Positions 50,974-60,323 are shown, counted from the stretch's first letter. The stretch is 64,000 nucleotides of DNA from Streptomyces canus (GCF_030816965.1 NZ_JAUSYQ010000002.1:4995501-5059500), one strand, 5' to 3'. The notes: generated from the sequence alone by a model not told the origin. Numbers and translations: made by a program.

Positions 50974-51546
50974 GTGAACGAGAACAAGCCACGCGAGAGC
51001 AACGAGAGACGCACCGTGAAGGTCTCGAAGTACCTCTCCAAGCATCTGCGCCACCAGCCCGAGCGCATCGGACTCACGCTCGACGAGGCCGGCTGGGTCG
51101 AGATCGACGCGCTGATCGCCGCGGCCACCGAGCACGGCTTCCGCTTCACCCGGGACGAGCTGGACCACGTGGTCGCCGCCAACGACAAACAGCGCTTCGC
51201 GATCGACGGCACGCGCATCCGCGCCAGCCAGGGCCACACCATCGACGTCGACCTCGGCCTGCCACCGGCGACCCCGCCGCCGTACCTCTACCACGGCACG
51301 GTGGCGCGCCACCTGGGTACGATCCGCGCCGAGGGACTGCGCCCCATGAACCGGCACGACGTACACCTCTCGCCCGACCGCGAGACCGCGACCCGGGTCG
51401 GCGCCCGCCGCGGTCGCCCCGTCGTGCTCTCCGTGGACGCGCAAGCCATGCACCGCGACGGCCATGTCTTCCACGTCAGCGCGAACGGCGTGTGGCTGAC
51501 CCAGTCCGTGCCCCCGCGCTACCTACGGTTTCCCGCGCAGCACTGA
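50974..51546 (+). CDS. kptA: NAD-dependent RNA 2'-phosphotransferase
   Basis: The product has 190 residues, the usual KptA/Tpt1 length. The RNA-binding N-terminal lobe has VSKYLSKHLRHQPERIGLTL with the catalytic Arg region. The NAD lobe has LYHGTVARHLGTIRAEGL, NRHDVHLSPDRETATRVG and VLSVDAQAMHRDGHVF. The enzyme removes a 2'-phosphate from RNA ends using NAD, forming ADP-ribose 1''-2''-cyclic phosphate. Bacteria lack the tRNA-splicing pathway that needs it, so its natural RNA substrate is unclear. GTG at 50974 is assigned. Confidence 0.92.
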   Translation: MNENKPRESNERRTVKVSKYLSKHLRHQPERIGLTLDEAGWVEIDALIAAATEHGFRFTRDELDHVVAANDKQRFAIDGTRIRASQGHTIDVDLGLPPATPPPYLYHGTVARHLGTIRAEGLRPMNRHDVHLSPDRETATRVGARRGRPVVLSVDAQAMHRDGHVFHVSANGVWLTQSVPPRYLRFPAQH

Positions 51547-51571
51547 GCCTCGACGGGAGATGATCGACACC

Positions 51572-52027
51572 ATGGACCACGGCATGGACCACCTCCCCAC
51601 CACCGAGGCCGCCGTCACGGCGCTCCGCGCCCTCGCCGCCGCGTACGGGCTCGCGATCGAGGTGACCCACGACATGGGCGCCGATCAGACCTCCCGCCGC
51701 AGCGCCGCGGGCGTCGGCGTCACCACCGACCCGGACGGCACCCTGCCCCACGAGGCCCACGTCGAGCTTGGCGGCCGACCTCAGGTGGATGTGCGGCTGT
51801 TCCCGGACGACGACGCCCTGATCACCGTCGACGGAGTCGAGTGCCCCGACATCGCCCGCGACGACGTCCCCGCCTTCCTCCGCGCCCTCTACGAAGGCCA
51901 CGCCTGGGTGAAGAGGCGCCCCTTCCCGCCCAGCCACTTCCTGATGGTGCCGCTGCCGGGCGACCGCGTGCACAAGGAGTTCATCCCGGTCGGACTCAGT
52001 CCCTGGCTCAGCGGCCGCACGCAGTGA
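51572..52027 (+). CDS. Conserved hypothetical protein, 151 residues
   Basis: GGGAGATGATC matches nearly the full anti-Shine-Dalgarno complement and ends six bases before the ATG at 51572. The ATG at 51560 is therefore less likely. The protein is soluble and mixed alpha/beta: AVTALRALAAAYGLAIEVTH, HVELGGRPQVDVRLFPDDDA, RRPFPPSHFLMVPLPGDRVH. No motif is recognised. It follows kptA by 25 bp and may be co-transcribed. A parS site starts 12 bp after its stop. Confidence 0.75.
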   Translation: MDHGMDHLPTTEAAVTALRALAAAYGLAIEVTHDMGADQTSRRSAAGVGVTTDPDGTLPHEAHVELGGRPQVDVRLFPDDDALITVDGVECPDIARDDVPAFLRALYEGHAWVKRRPFPPSHFLMVPLPGDRVHKEFIPVGLSPWLSGRTQ

Positions 52028-52039
52028 CCGTGAGTCACT

Positions 52040-52053
52040 GTTTCACGTGAAAC
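52040..52053. promoter_or_regulatory. parS site (perfect)
   Basis: GTTTCACGTGAAAC is an exact 14-bp match to the ParB-binding parS consensus of Streptomyces and many other bacteria. It lies between the hypothetical gene and the luciferase-like gene. Confidence 0.92.
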
Positions 52054-52079
52054 ACAGCCCGGCGCATACGCTCGGACAC

Positions 52080-52982
52080 ATGAGTCTGCGCCTGAGCACC
52101 GTGATCCTCCCCTACCGCCGCTGGACCGAGGGGAGCCGCGAGGCATGGCAACGCGCGGACCAGCTCGGCTTCCACACCGGATACACCTACGACCACCTGT
52201 CCTGGCGCACCTTCCGCGACGGCCCCTGGTTCGGCGCCCTGCCCACGCTGACCGGCGCCGCGGGCGTCACCGACCGGCTGCGCCTGGGCACCCTGGTGAC
52301 CTCGCCGAACTTCCGGCACCCGGTGAACCTCGCCAAGGAACTGATCACCCTCGACGACCTCTCCGGCGGCCGCGTCACCCTCGGTATCGGCGCGGGTGGC
52401 ACCGGCTTCGACGCCACCGCGCTCGGCCAGGATCCGTGGAGCCCACGCGAGCGTGCCGACCGGCTCGCCGAGTTCATCCCGCTGCTCGACCGTTTGCTCT
52501 GCGAGGACTCTGTGTCCTACAAGGGCGACTTCTACTCGGCTCACGAGGCCCGCAACATCCCCGGCTGTGTCCAGCGGCCCAGGCTGCCCTTCGCCGTGGC
52601 CGCCACCGGGCCCCGCGGCCTGCGGCTCGCCGCCCGCCACGGGCAGGCCTGGGTGACCACCGGAGACCCGAAGCTGTACGAGAACGGCACGCCCGAGCAG
52701 TCCCTCCAGGCCCTCCGCGGCCAGGTCGAGAAGCTCACCGACGCCTGCGCGTCGCTCGGCCGGGACGTGCACTCGATCGACAAGATCCTGCTCACCGGCT
52801 TCACCCCGGATCGCGGGCGCCCGCTGGAGTCCCTCGACGCCTTCGTCGACTTCGCGGGCCGCCACCGGGAGCTCGGCTTCACGGAGCTCGTGATCCACTG
52901 GCCGATCCCCGACTCGGACTTCGCCGCCGACGAGAAGGTCTTCGAGCAGATCGCCATGGAGGCACCGGCACAGCTGGGCTGA
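52080..52982 (+). CDS. LLM-class flavin-dependent oxidoreductase
   Basis: The product has 300 residues and a luciferase-like barrel: [20 protein letters not shown] and [11 protein letters not shown] near the start, [20 protein letters not shown], then [20 protein letters not shown] (typical of F420- or FMN-dependent members) and [20 protein letters not shown]. It is an oxidoreductase; cofactor (probably F420) and substrate are inferred from fold only. ATG at 52080 is preceded by a parS site, and the upstream frame is open, so the start is moderately sure. Confidence 0.88.
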   Translation: MSLRLSTVILPYRRWTEGSREAWQRADQLGFHTGYTYDHLSWRTFRDGPWFGALPTLTGAAGVTDRLRLGTLVTSPNFRHPVNLAKELITLDDLSGGRVTLGIGAGGTGFDATALGQDPWSPRERADRLAEFIPLLDRLLCEDSVSYKGDFYSAHEARNIPGCVQRPRLPFAVAATGPRGLRLAARHGQAWVTTGDPKLYENGTPEQSLQALRGQVEKLTDACASLGRDVHSIDKILLTGFTPDRGRPLESLDAFVDFAGRHRELGFTELVIHWPIPDSDFAADEKVFEQIAMEAPAQLG

Positions 52983-53084
52983 GGCGGCAGCACCGGGGCG
53001 GGTGGGGTCCGCTCCTGCGTCATCTATGTCTCACCTGTGCGGACACCCGCCCGGTCGTGCATGCATATGCGGGAGAATGAGCGG

Positions 53085-53951
53085 GTGACCTCAGCTACTC
53101 GACAGCCCGAGACCCCGGCCGCCGACATACCTCCGCGCCTGATTGCCACCGACCTTGACGGCACTCTGCTGCGCGACGACAAGTCGGTGTCCCCACGCAC
53201 GGTCGCGGCTCTCGCCGCCGCCGAGGAGGCGGGCATCGAGGTCTTCTTCGTCACCGGCCGCCCGGCCCGCTGGATGGACGTCGTCAGCGACCACGTCCAC
53301 GGCCACGGCCTCGCCATCTGCGGCAACGGCGCCGCAGTGGTCGACCTGCACGGTGGCCCCGGCGCCCACCGGTTCGTGAAGGTGCGCGAGCTGGCCCGGG
53401 AGAACGCGTTGGACGCCGTAGGGCTGCTGAGGGAGGCGGCGCCCGGCACGGTGTACGCGGTGGAGCAGACGTACGGCTTCTACCAGGAGCCGGACTATCC
53501 CAAGCTGCACATGGAGATCCCCGACAACCTCGCCCCGGCCGAGGAACTGCTGGCCGAGGACGGTCCCGGTGCCGCCGAACCGGTGCTGAAGATCCTCGCC
53601 TACCACCCCTCGATCGACCCGGACGCCTTCCTCACCCTCTCGCGCCTCGCCATCGGGGACCGCGCCAACGTCACCCGGTCCAGCCCCAGCGCCCTGCTGG
53701 AGATCAGCGGACCCGGCGTCTCCAAGGCCAGCACGCTCGCCCTGTGCTGCGCCGAGCGCGGAATCTCGCACGAGGAGGTCGTCGCGTTCGGGGACATGCC
53801 CAACGACGTCGAGATGCTCACCTGGGCCGGGCAGTCGTACGCGATGGGCAACGCCCACCCGGACGTGATCGCCGCGGCCTCGGGCCGGACCGTCGCCAAC
53901 AACGACGACGGAGTGGCCGTCGTGATCGAGCGGATGCTGGAACGGCTGTAG
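53085..53951 (+). CDS. HAD-superfamily hydrolase (Cof-type), second copy
   Basis: The product has 288 residues. [20 protein letters not shown] is motif I, FFVTGRPARWMDVVSDHVHG motif II, and [20 protein letters not shown] motif IV. It is a paralogue of the HAD protein at 40.9-41.7 kb and shares TDLDGTLLR and FGDMPND; the cap differs and contains YGFYQEPDYPKLHMEI. GTG at 53085 follows GGGAGAATGAGCGG; an ATG 27 bases upstream is possible. It is convergent with cydDC, with a 107-bp gap. Confidence 0.9.
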   Translation: MTSATRQPETPAADIPPRLIATDLDGTLLRDDKSVSPRTVAALAAAEEAGIEVFFVTGRPARWMDVVSDHVHGHGLAICGNGAAVVDLHGGPGAHRFVKVRELARENALDAVGLLREAAPGTVYAVEQTYGFYQEPDYPKLHMEIPDNLAPAEELLAEDGPGAAEPVLKILAYHPSIDPDAFLTLSRLAIGDRANVTRSSPSALLEISGPGVSKASTLALCCAERGISHEEVVAFGDMPNDVEMLTWAGQSYAMGNAHPDVIAAASGRTVANNDDGVAVVIERMLERL

Positions 53952-54058
53952 GGGGCTGCCGCTCAGCCGACCAGAGGCCCCGCCGGCCAGAGCCGGCGAG
54001 ATGGGCGTGCTGCGTGTAATGGCGGTCCGTGTGCTCGATCACGATCTCGATGTCGGCC

Positions 54059-57000
54059 TCAGCGCGCCGCCACCAACAGCTCCGACTCCGCCTCCCGCTC
54101 GGCCATTCCCCGCAACGGCCCCTCCACGCCCGCCAGCTCCGCGTAGGAACCCCGCTGCACGACCCGTCCCTCATCAAGTACGACCACCTCGTCCACCGAC
54201 TCGAGTCCTGCCAGCCGGTGTGTGATGAGGAGGGTCGTGCGGCCTTCGGTGGCGGCCAGCAGATCGGCGGTGAGCGCGTCAGCGGTGGGCAGGTCGAGGT
54301 GCTCGGCGGGCTCGTCCAGGACGAGGACCGGGAAGTCGGCGAGCAGTGCCCGGGCCAGCGCGAGCCGCTGCCGCTGACCGCCGGACAGCCACGCCCCGTG
54401 CTCGCCGACCAGGGTGTCGAACCCGTCGGGCAGGCTCTCGGCCCAGTCGAGCAGACGGGCCCGCTTCAGCGCGTCCCGCAGGTCGTCCTCGGTCGCGTCC
54501 TTCTTGGCGAGGAGCAGGTTCTCGCGCACCGAGCTGTCGAAGAGATGTGCGTCCTGCGCGCACAGCCCCACCAGCCGCCGTACGTCGTCGCTGCGCAGCC
54601 TGTAGGCGTCCACGCCGCCCAGGGTGTAGGCGCCGGCGTCCGCGTCCAGGAAACGCAGCAGCACCTGCGCGAGCGTCGTCTTGCCGGAGCCGGATGCGCC
54701 GACAACGGCGATCCTCCGGCCCTCCACCAGGCTCAGGTCGAGGCCCGTGAGCGCGTCCCGGTCCTGGCCCTCGTGCCGAGTGGTCAGCCCCTTGAGGACG
54801 ACCGGGAACGGTGAGGCGGGCGCCTGCCGAGCAGCTTCCGGTTCCCGTACGGGCTCGGGCGCGTCCAGCACCTCGTAGACGCGCTCCGCGCTCCTGCGCA
54901 CCCGCTGCCGGTACTGCACGGCGAGCGGCAGCCCGAGTACGGCCTCGAAGGCTGCCAGCGGAGTGAGCACGACCACGGCCATGGCGACCCCGCCGAGCCG
55001 CCCGGAGGCGACCGCCTGGGCGCCGACGAGGGCGGTGGCGGTGACGGTCAGGCCGCAGATCAGGGCGGTGAGTCCGTCACCGAGTGCGGTGGCGGTGGCG
55101 GCGCGTGAGGCAATCCGGGTGAGAACGCCGTCCGCCCGCCGTGCCTCGGCGGTACGGGCGGGCAGGGCACCGGCGACGGTCAACTCCGCGGTCCCGGTGA
55201 GAAGATCGGTCACCCGCGTCGCCAGCTCCCCGCGAGCGGGGGCGAGCCTGCGTTCGGCGCGGCGAGCCACGGCCCCGGTGATGAGCGGAACACCGACACC
55301 GGCAGCCAGCAGGCCCACGGCGAGCGCGGCACCTGCCTCGGGCAGCAACCAGGCAGTGAAGCCCACGGAGGCCGTAGACACCACGAGGGCGGCACCGGCG
55401 GGCAACAGCCAGCGCAGCCAGTAGTCCTGGAGGGCGTCCACGTCGGAGACGAGCCGTGAGAGCAGATCTCCCCGGCGCGCCGTGCGCAGACCGGCCGGCG
55501 CCAGTCGTTCCAGGCGCCGGTACACGGCGACCCGGGTATCGGCGAGCATCCGCAGCACGGCGTCGTGCGACACCAGGCGCTCCGCGTACCGGAACACGGC
55601 CCGGCCGATCCCGAAGGCCCTGGTCGCCGTCACGGCCACCATCAGATACAGCACGGGCGGCTGCTGCGAGGCCCGCGAGATCAGCCACCCGGAGGTGGCC
55701 ATCAGACCCACGGCGCTGCCGAGCGCGAGGCTCCCGAGCAGCAGCGCGAGCGCGAGTCGGCCTCGTCGGGGACCGGACATGGCGCGGACGCGAGAGAGAA
55801 CGCTGCGCGCCTGTGTCGGCGGCTCGGTCGTTCCGGGCTCGGCCGAAGCAGGGCTGCTGTCCTCGACCGTACGTGCCGCGGACACCCTGGCCATGGCCTC
55901 CACCGGAGCCGGTACAGCCGGCTCCGCCAGCCACACCACCCGGTCCGCCACCCCCAGCAGTGCCGGCCGGTGCACCACCAGCAGCACCGTCCGCCCCGCC
56001 GCGAGTCGCCGTACCGCCGCCACGACCTCCGCCTCGGTGGCTCCGTCGAGCGCCGCCGTCGGCTCGTCGAGGAGCAGCACCGGCCGATCCGCGAGGAACG
56101 CCCGGGCCAGCGCGAGCCGTTGCCGCTGCCCGGCGGACAGCCCCGCCCCGTCCTCGCCGAGCACGGTGTCGGCCCCCAGGGGCAGCGCGTCGATGAACTC
56201 CAGCGCCCCCGCGTCCCCCAACGCCCTTCGTACTGCGGCCTCGTCGGCGTCGGGCCGGGCCAGCCGTACGTTCTCGCCGATCGTCCCGGCGAACAACTGC
56301 GGCCGCTGCGGCACCCACGCGATGCGCGACCGCCACTCCGCCAGGTCGACCTCGGCGAGATCGGCTCCCCCGATCCGCACCCGTCCCTCGGTCGGTCGCA
56401 CGAATCCCAGCAGGACGTTCAGCAGCGTCGACTTGCCCGCGCCGCTGGGCCCGACCAACGCGACCGTCTCGCCGGGTGCGACCTGGAAGGACACGTCCGC
56501 GACGGCGTCATCCGAGCGCCCGGGGTACGTGACCGTGACCTGCTCGAAGGCCAGCGCGCCCGCGGGCACCGCAGCGGCACCCGACGTCGGCACCGGCGTC
56601 TCCAGCACCGAGAAGATCTCCTCGGCGGCGGCCAGCCCCTCCGCCGCCGCGTGATACTGCGCGCCGACCTGCCGCAGGGGCAGATACGCCTCGGGGGCCA
56701 GGATGAGGATGACCAAGCCGTCGTACAGGTTCATCTCCCCGTGGACGAGCCGCATCCCGATCGTCACGGCGACCAACGCCACCGAGAGCGTCGACAGCAG
56801 CTCAAGGGCGAAGGAGGAGATGAAGGCGATCCGCAGGGTCCGCATGGTCGCCTGCCGATACTCGCCGGTGATGCGCCGGATCGACTCGGCCTGCGCCTTG
56901 GCCCGGCCGAACACCTTCAGGGTCGGCAACCCCGCCACGACGTCCAGGAAGTGCCCCGACAGTCGAGACAGCAGCCGCCACTGACGGTCCATCCGGGACT

Positions 57001-57547
57001 GGGTGGCCCAGCCGATCAGCACCATGAAGACCGGGATGAGGGGCAGGGTCCCGACGATGATGGCCGCCGAGACCCAGTCCTCGGTCACGATCCGCGCCAG
57101 CACCGCCACCGGCACGACCACTGCGAGGCCCAACTGCGGGAGATAGCGCGAGAAGTAGTCGTCGAGGGCGTCGACTCCCCTGGTGGCGAGGGCGACCAGC
57201 GACCCGGTCCGCTGCCCGCTCAGCCACCCGGGCCCCAGCGTCGTAGCCCGTTCCAGCAGCCGCCCCCGCAGCTCCGACTTCACTGCGGCACTCGCGCGGT
57301 GCGCCGCGAGCTCGGTGAGCCAGGAGACAAGCCCGCGACCGACTGCCACGGCCGCCAGCAGCAGGAGGGGAATGCGGAGTTCCGTGACCGCCAGGCCATG
57401 CTGGAACGCGCCGACCACGACCTCGGCGACGAGCATCGCCTGGGCGATGACCAGCAGGGCACCGAGGCCGCCCAGTCCGACCACGGCCACCAGGAAGAGA
57501 CCGGTGGCCCGGGCGTATCGGAGCAGACGCGGGTCGATCGGTTTCAC
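54059..57547 (-). CDS. cydDC: Fused CydD-CydC heterodimeric-type ABC exporter
   Basis: The product has 1162 residues. The CydD half (about 1-540) has six membrane segments, Walker A (LVGPSGAGKSTLLNVLLGF), signature (LSAGQRQRLALARAFLADRP) and Walker B. The CydC half (about 590-1162) repeats the layout: VGASGSGKTTLAQVLLRFLD and LSGGQRQRLALARALLADFP. It exports a thiol reductant (glutathione or cysteine in other bacteria) needed for assembly of cytochrome bd. In many bacteria the halves are separate genes; fusion is common in Streptomyces. GTG at 57547 is used, but GTG at 57556 is equally possible, and a parS site overlaps either start. Confidence 0.93.
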   Translation of the reverse strand: MKPIDPRLLRYARATGLFLVAVVGLGGLGALLVIAQAMLVAEVVVGAFQHGLAVTELRIPLLLLAAVAVGRGLVSWLTELAAHRASAAVKSELRGRLLERATTLGPGWLSGQRTGSLVALATRGVDALDDYFSRYLPQLGLAVVVPVAVLARIVTEDWVSAAIIVGTLPLIPVFMVLIGWATQSRMDRQWRLLSRLSGHFLDVVAGLPTLKVFGRAKAQAESIRRITGEYRQATMRTLRIAFISSFALELLSTLSVALVAVTIGMRLVHGEMNLYDGLVILILAPEAYLPLRQVGAQYHAAAEGLAAAEEIFSVLETPVPTSGAAAVPAGALAFEQVTVTYPGRSDDAVADVSFQVAPGETVALVGPSGAGKSTLLNVLLGFVRPTEGRVRIGGADLAEVDLAEWRSRIAWVPQRPQLFAGTIGENVRLARPDADEAAVRRALGDAGALEFIDALPLGADTVLGEDGAGLSAGQRQRLALARAFLADRPVLLLDEPTAALDGATEAEVVAAVRRLAAGRTVLLVVHRPALLGVADRVVWLAEPAVPAPVEAMARVSAARTVEDSSPASAEPGTTEPPTQARSVLSRVRAMSGPRRGRLALALLLGSLALGSAVGLMATSGWLISRASQQPPVLYLMVAVTATRAFGIGRAVFRYAERLVSHDAVLRMLADTRVAVYRRLERLAPAGLRTARRGDLLSRLVSDVDALQDYWLRWLLPAGAALVVSTASVGFTAWLLPEAGAALAVGLLAAGVGVPLITGAVARRAERRLAPARGELATRVTDLLTGTAELTVAGALPARTAEARRADGVLTRIASRAATATALGDGLTALICGLTVTATALVGAQAVASGRLGGVAMAVVVLTPLAAFEAVLGLPLAVQYRQRVRRSAERVYEVLDAPEPVREPEAARQAPASPFPVVLKGLTTRHEGQDRDALTGLDLSLVEGRRIAVVGASGSGKTTLAQVLLRFLDADAGAYTLGGVDAYRLRSDDVRRLVGLCAQDAHLFDSSVRENLLLAKKDATEDDLRDALKRARLLDWAESLPDGFDTLVGEHGAWLSGGQRQRLALARALLADFPVLVLDEPAEHLDLPTADALTADLLAATEGRTTLLITHRLAGLESVDEVVVLDEGRVVQRGSYAELAGVEGPLRGMAEREAESELLVAAR

Positions 57548-57554
57548 GTGAAAC
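57541..57554. promoter_or_regulatory. parS site (perfect) overlapping the cydDC start
   Basis: GTTTCACGTGAAAC is an exact parS match. It covers the start codons of cydDC, so ParB binding could affect the start region. Confidence 0.92.
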
Positions 57555-57569
57555 ACACCCTCTTCTCAA

Positions 57570-57597
57570 GGGGCATGTTTCACGTGAAACATGCCCC
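57570..57597. promoter_or_regulatory. parS site inside a 28-bp perfect palindrome
   Basis: The parS core GTTTCACGTGAAAC (57577-57590) is flanked by GGGGCAT and ATGCCCC, giving an exact 28-bp palindrome in the 50-bp gap between cydB and cydDC. It is 22 bp from the neighbouring parS site. The palindrome can also form a strong hairpin in cydAB mRNA. Confidence 0.92.
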
Positions 57598-57606
57598 ATA
57601 TCGGGC

Positions 57607-58611
57607 TCAGTGCGCGGCTTCGGCGATGTGTTGCGTACCGATCCGCTTACGGAACACCCAGTAGGTCCAGCCCTGGTAGAGCATGACGAGCGGTGTGGCG
57701 ACCCCCGCGCACCAGGTCATGATCTTCAGCGTGTACGGGCTCGACGAGGCGTTGGTGACCGTCAGGCTCCAGTCCGCGTTGAGCGAGGAGGGCATGACGT
57801 TCGGGAAGAGCGTCAAGAAGAGCATCGCCACGGCGGCCACGATGGTGACGCCCGACAGGGCGAACGACCAGCCCTCACGCCCGGCCTGGTTGGCCACCAG
57901 GGCGGCGACCAGTGCGGCCACGGCGACCACCAGCGCGACCAGGCTCTTGGCGTCGCCGCTGTCGACCTGCGTCCAGAGCAGGAAGATCAGCGCCAGCGCG
58001 GCCGAGACGAGGCCCACCCGGGTCGCCAGCTTCCGCGCCCGCTCCCGGATCTCCCCGATGGTTTTCAGGGCCGTGAAGACCGTTCCGTGGAAGGTGAACA
58101 GCGTCAGCGTCACCAGACCGCCGAGCAGGGCATACGGATTGAGCAGGTCCCAGAGGGTGCCGACGTACTCGAAGTGCTGGTCGATCTTCACCCCGTGGAC
58201 GATGTTGCCGAAGGCCACGCCCCACAGAAACGCCGGGATGAGTGAGGTCCAGAAGATCGCGGTCTCCCAGTTGCGCTGCCAGTTCTCCTCGGGCCGCTTG
58301 GCCCGGTACTCGAAGGCGACACCCCGAACGATCAGGCAGACCAGGATGACCAGCAGCGGCAGATAGAAGCCGGAGAAGAGCGTGGCGTACCAGTCGGGGA
58401 AGGCGGCGAAGGTCGCGCCGCCCGCCGTCAGCAGCCACACCTCGTTGCCGTCCCAGACGGGACCGATGGTGTTGATCAGGACACGCTTCTCGGCCCGGTC
58501 GCGGGCGAGCAGCTTGGTCAGGACACCGACCCCGAAGTCGAAGCCCTCCAGGAAGAAGTAGCCGGTCCACAGGACGGCGATGAGCACAAACCAGACGTCG
58601 TGAAGTTCCAT
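57607..58611 (-). CDS. cydB: Cytochrome bd oxidase subunit II
   Basis: The product has 334 residues and eight or nine membrane segments. It has the CydB pattern: MELHDVWFVLIAVLWTGYFF, EGFDFGVGVL, PVWDGNEVWLLTAGGATFAA and YLPLLVILVCLIVRGVAFEY. It is the partner of CydA in the bd-type quinol oxidase, a high-affinity terminal oxidase for low oxygen. It begins 18 bp after the cydA stop, and is followed by the parS palindrome and cydDC. ATG at 58611. Confidence 0.94.
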   Translation of the reverse strand: MELHDVWFVLIAVLWTGYFFLEGFDFGVGVLTKLLARDRAEKRVLINTIGPVWDGNEVWLLTAGGATFAAFPDWYATLFSGFYLPLLVILVCLIVRGVAFEYRAKRPEENWQRNWETAIFWTSLIPAFLWGVAFGNIVHGVKIDQHFEYVGTLWDLLNPYALLGGLVTLTLFTFHGTVFTALKTIGEIRERARKLATRVGLVSAALALIFLLWTQVDSGDAKSLVALVVAVAALVAALVANQAGREGWSFALSGVTIVAAVAMLFLTLFPNVMPSSLNADWSLTVTNASSSPYTLKIMTWCAGVATPLVMLYQGWTYWVFRKRIGTQHIAEAAH

Positions 58612-58629
58612 GACTCGATCTCCCTCGGC

Positions 58630-60138
58630 CTAGTACGAGAAGGCCATCGGCTTGTCGGCGTCACGGGTGTCGCCGCCGATCTTCGTGGGCGGGTTGAGGT
58701 CGGCCTCGGTGAGTTCGGGCGGGCCGGCCTTGACGTACTTCACGAGCAGCTTGACCTCGACGACGGCGAGGATGGCGTAGAGAGCCGTGAAGACGAGCAT
58801 CGAGATGAGGACCTCGGCCTGGGAGACGCCGGGGGAGACCGCGTGCCGGGTCTGCAGGACGCCGTAGACGACCCACGGCTGGCGGCCCATCTCGGTGAAG
58901 ATCCAGCCCCAGGAGTTGGCGATCAGAGGGAAACCAAGGGTCCAGATCGCCACGAGCCAGTAGAGCCTGCCGAGCTTGGGGCTGAGGGCCTTGTTCTTGA
59001 AGAGGACCAGATGCGGAACCTCGTCCTCGCCGACGCGCAGGTGCTGCGGCAGCATGAATTTCTTGCGGGTCAGCCAGAGTCCGGCGAGGCCGATGGCGAA
59101 GGACGCCATCCCGAAGCCGATCATCCAGCGGAAGGCCCAGAAGGTGACGGGGATGTTGGGCCGGTAGTCGCCGGGCCCGTACTTCTGCTGCTCGGCCTTG
59201 TTGACGTCGTTGATGCCCGGGACGAACGAGGTGAAGTCGTCGTCGGCGAGGAAGGACAGCAGGCCAGGGATCTCGATGGCCACGGTGTTGTGGCCCTTCT
59301 CCACGTCGCCGTAGGCGAAGATCGAGAAGGGTGCGGAGTCCTGGCCGTCCCACAGGGCCTCGGCGGCCGCCATCTTCATCGGCTGCTGCTTGAACATGAC
59401 CTTGCCGAGGGTGTCACCGCTGATCGCGGTGAGCATGCCGGCGATGACCACGGTGACCAGGCCGAGACGCAGCGAAGTCTTCATCACCGCGATGTGCTTC
59501 TTGCGGAACAGGTGGAAGGCCGCGATCCCGACCATGAAGGCGCCACCGGTCAGGAAGGCGGCCGACATCGTGTGGAAGACCTGGGTGAGCGCGGTGTTCT
59601 GGGTCAGCACGGCCCAGAAGTCGGTGAGTTCGGCCCGGCCCTTTTCCTTGTTGATCCGGTAGCCGACGGGGTGCTGCATCCACGAGTTGGCCGCGAGGAT
59701 GAAGTACGCCGACAGGATCGTGCCGATCGAGACCATCCATATGCAGGCCAGGTGGATCTTCTTGGGCAGCTTGTCCCAGCCGAAGATCCACAGGCCGATG
59801 AAGGTGGACTCGAAGAAGAAGGCGATCAGGGCCTCGAAGGCGAGGGGGGCGCCGAAGACATCGCCGACGAAGCGCGAGTAGTCGGACCAGTTCATGCCGA
59901 ACTGGAACTCCTGCACGATGCCGGTGACCACACCCATCGCGATGTTGATCAGGAAGAGCTTGCCCCAGAACTTGGTGGCCCTGAGGTACTTCTCGTTCTC
60001 CGTGCGCACCCAGGCCGTCTGCAGGCCTGCCGTGAGGGCGGCCAGGGAGATCGTCAGGGGGACGAACAGGAAGTGGTAGACGGTGGTGATGCCGAACTGC
60101 CAGCGCGCCAGGGTCTCCGGCGCCAGAGCCAGGTCCAC
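58630..60138 (-). CDS. cydA: Cytochrome bd oxidase subunit I
   Basis: The product has 502 residues with about nine membrane segments. The N-terminus LARWQFGITTVYHFLFVPLT carries the b595 haem His, later segments include FEALIAFFFESTFIGLWIFG (conserved Glu) and the b558 ligands (AANSWMQHPVGY His; the Met ligand is probably in MKMAAAEALWDGQDSAPFSI). The Q-loop is short, the S subfamily. It reduces oxygen to water with menaquinol. GTG at 60138. A Rex operator upstream means it is likely derepressed at high NADH/NAD+. Confidence 0.94.
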   Translation of the reverse strand: MDLALAPETLARWQFGITTVYHFLFVPLTISLAALTAGLQTAWVRTENEKYLRATKFWGKLFLINIAMGVVTGIVQEFQFGMNWSDYSRFVGDVFGAPLAFEALIAFFFESTFIGLWIFGWDKLPKKIHLACIWMVSIGTILSAYFILAANSWMQHPVGYRINKEKGRAELTDFWAVLTQNTALTQVFHTMSAAFLTGGAFMVGIAAFHLFRKKHIAVMKTSLRLGLVTVVIAGMLTAISGDTLGKVMFKQQPMKMAAAEALWDGQDSAPFSIFAYGDVEKGHNTVAIEIPGLLSFLADDDFTSFVPGINDVNKAEQQKYGPGDYRPNIPVTFWAFRWMIGFGMASFAIGLAGLWLTRKKFMLPQHLRVGEDEVPHLVLFKNKALSPKLGRLYWLVAIWTLGFPLIANSWGWIFTEMGRQPWVVYGVLQTRHAVSPGVSQAEVLISMLVFTALYAILAVVEVKLLVKYVKAGPPELTEADLNPPTKIGGDTRDADKPMAFSY

Positions 60139-60192
60139 GTCGCCGCTCCTTACCTCACAGGCTTGTGGAACAAATGCTTGCGAAGCGACCGC

Positions 60193-60210
60193 TTGTGAAA
60201 GCGTTCACAT
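60193..60210. promoter_or_regulatory. Rex operator upstream of cydA
   Basis: TTGTGAAAGCGTTCACAT matches the Rex consensus TTGTGAA-N4-TTCACAA at all but the last base. In S. coelicolor Rex represses cydABCD and releases it when NADH is high. The site lies about 55 bp before the cydA start. Confidence 0.85.
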
Positions 60211-60250
60211 TCACAAGCCAGTATGCCGCACCTGCTTTCGATAGACGAAG

Positions 60251-60279
60251 GGGGGTCCCGGTTACCTCCGGAACCCCCT
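60251..60279 (-). terminator. Terminator of hisC
   Basis: Arms GGGGGTCCCGG and CCGGAACCCCC form an 11-bp hairpin with one mismatched pair and a 6-nt loop. It lies about 45 bp past the hisC stop and before the cyd promoter. Confidence 0.65.
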
Positions 60280-60323
60280 GTGCCGCCCTGCTCTGACCTG
60301 CGCAGACGTGCGGCCGGTGTGAG

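Noticed and set aside
55565..57664. Plus-strand open frame opposite cydDC
   Set aside because: Histidine/glutamine/arginine-rich shadow of a strongly supported gene.
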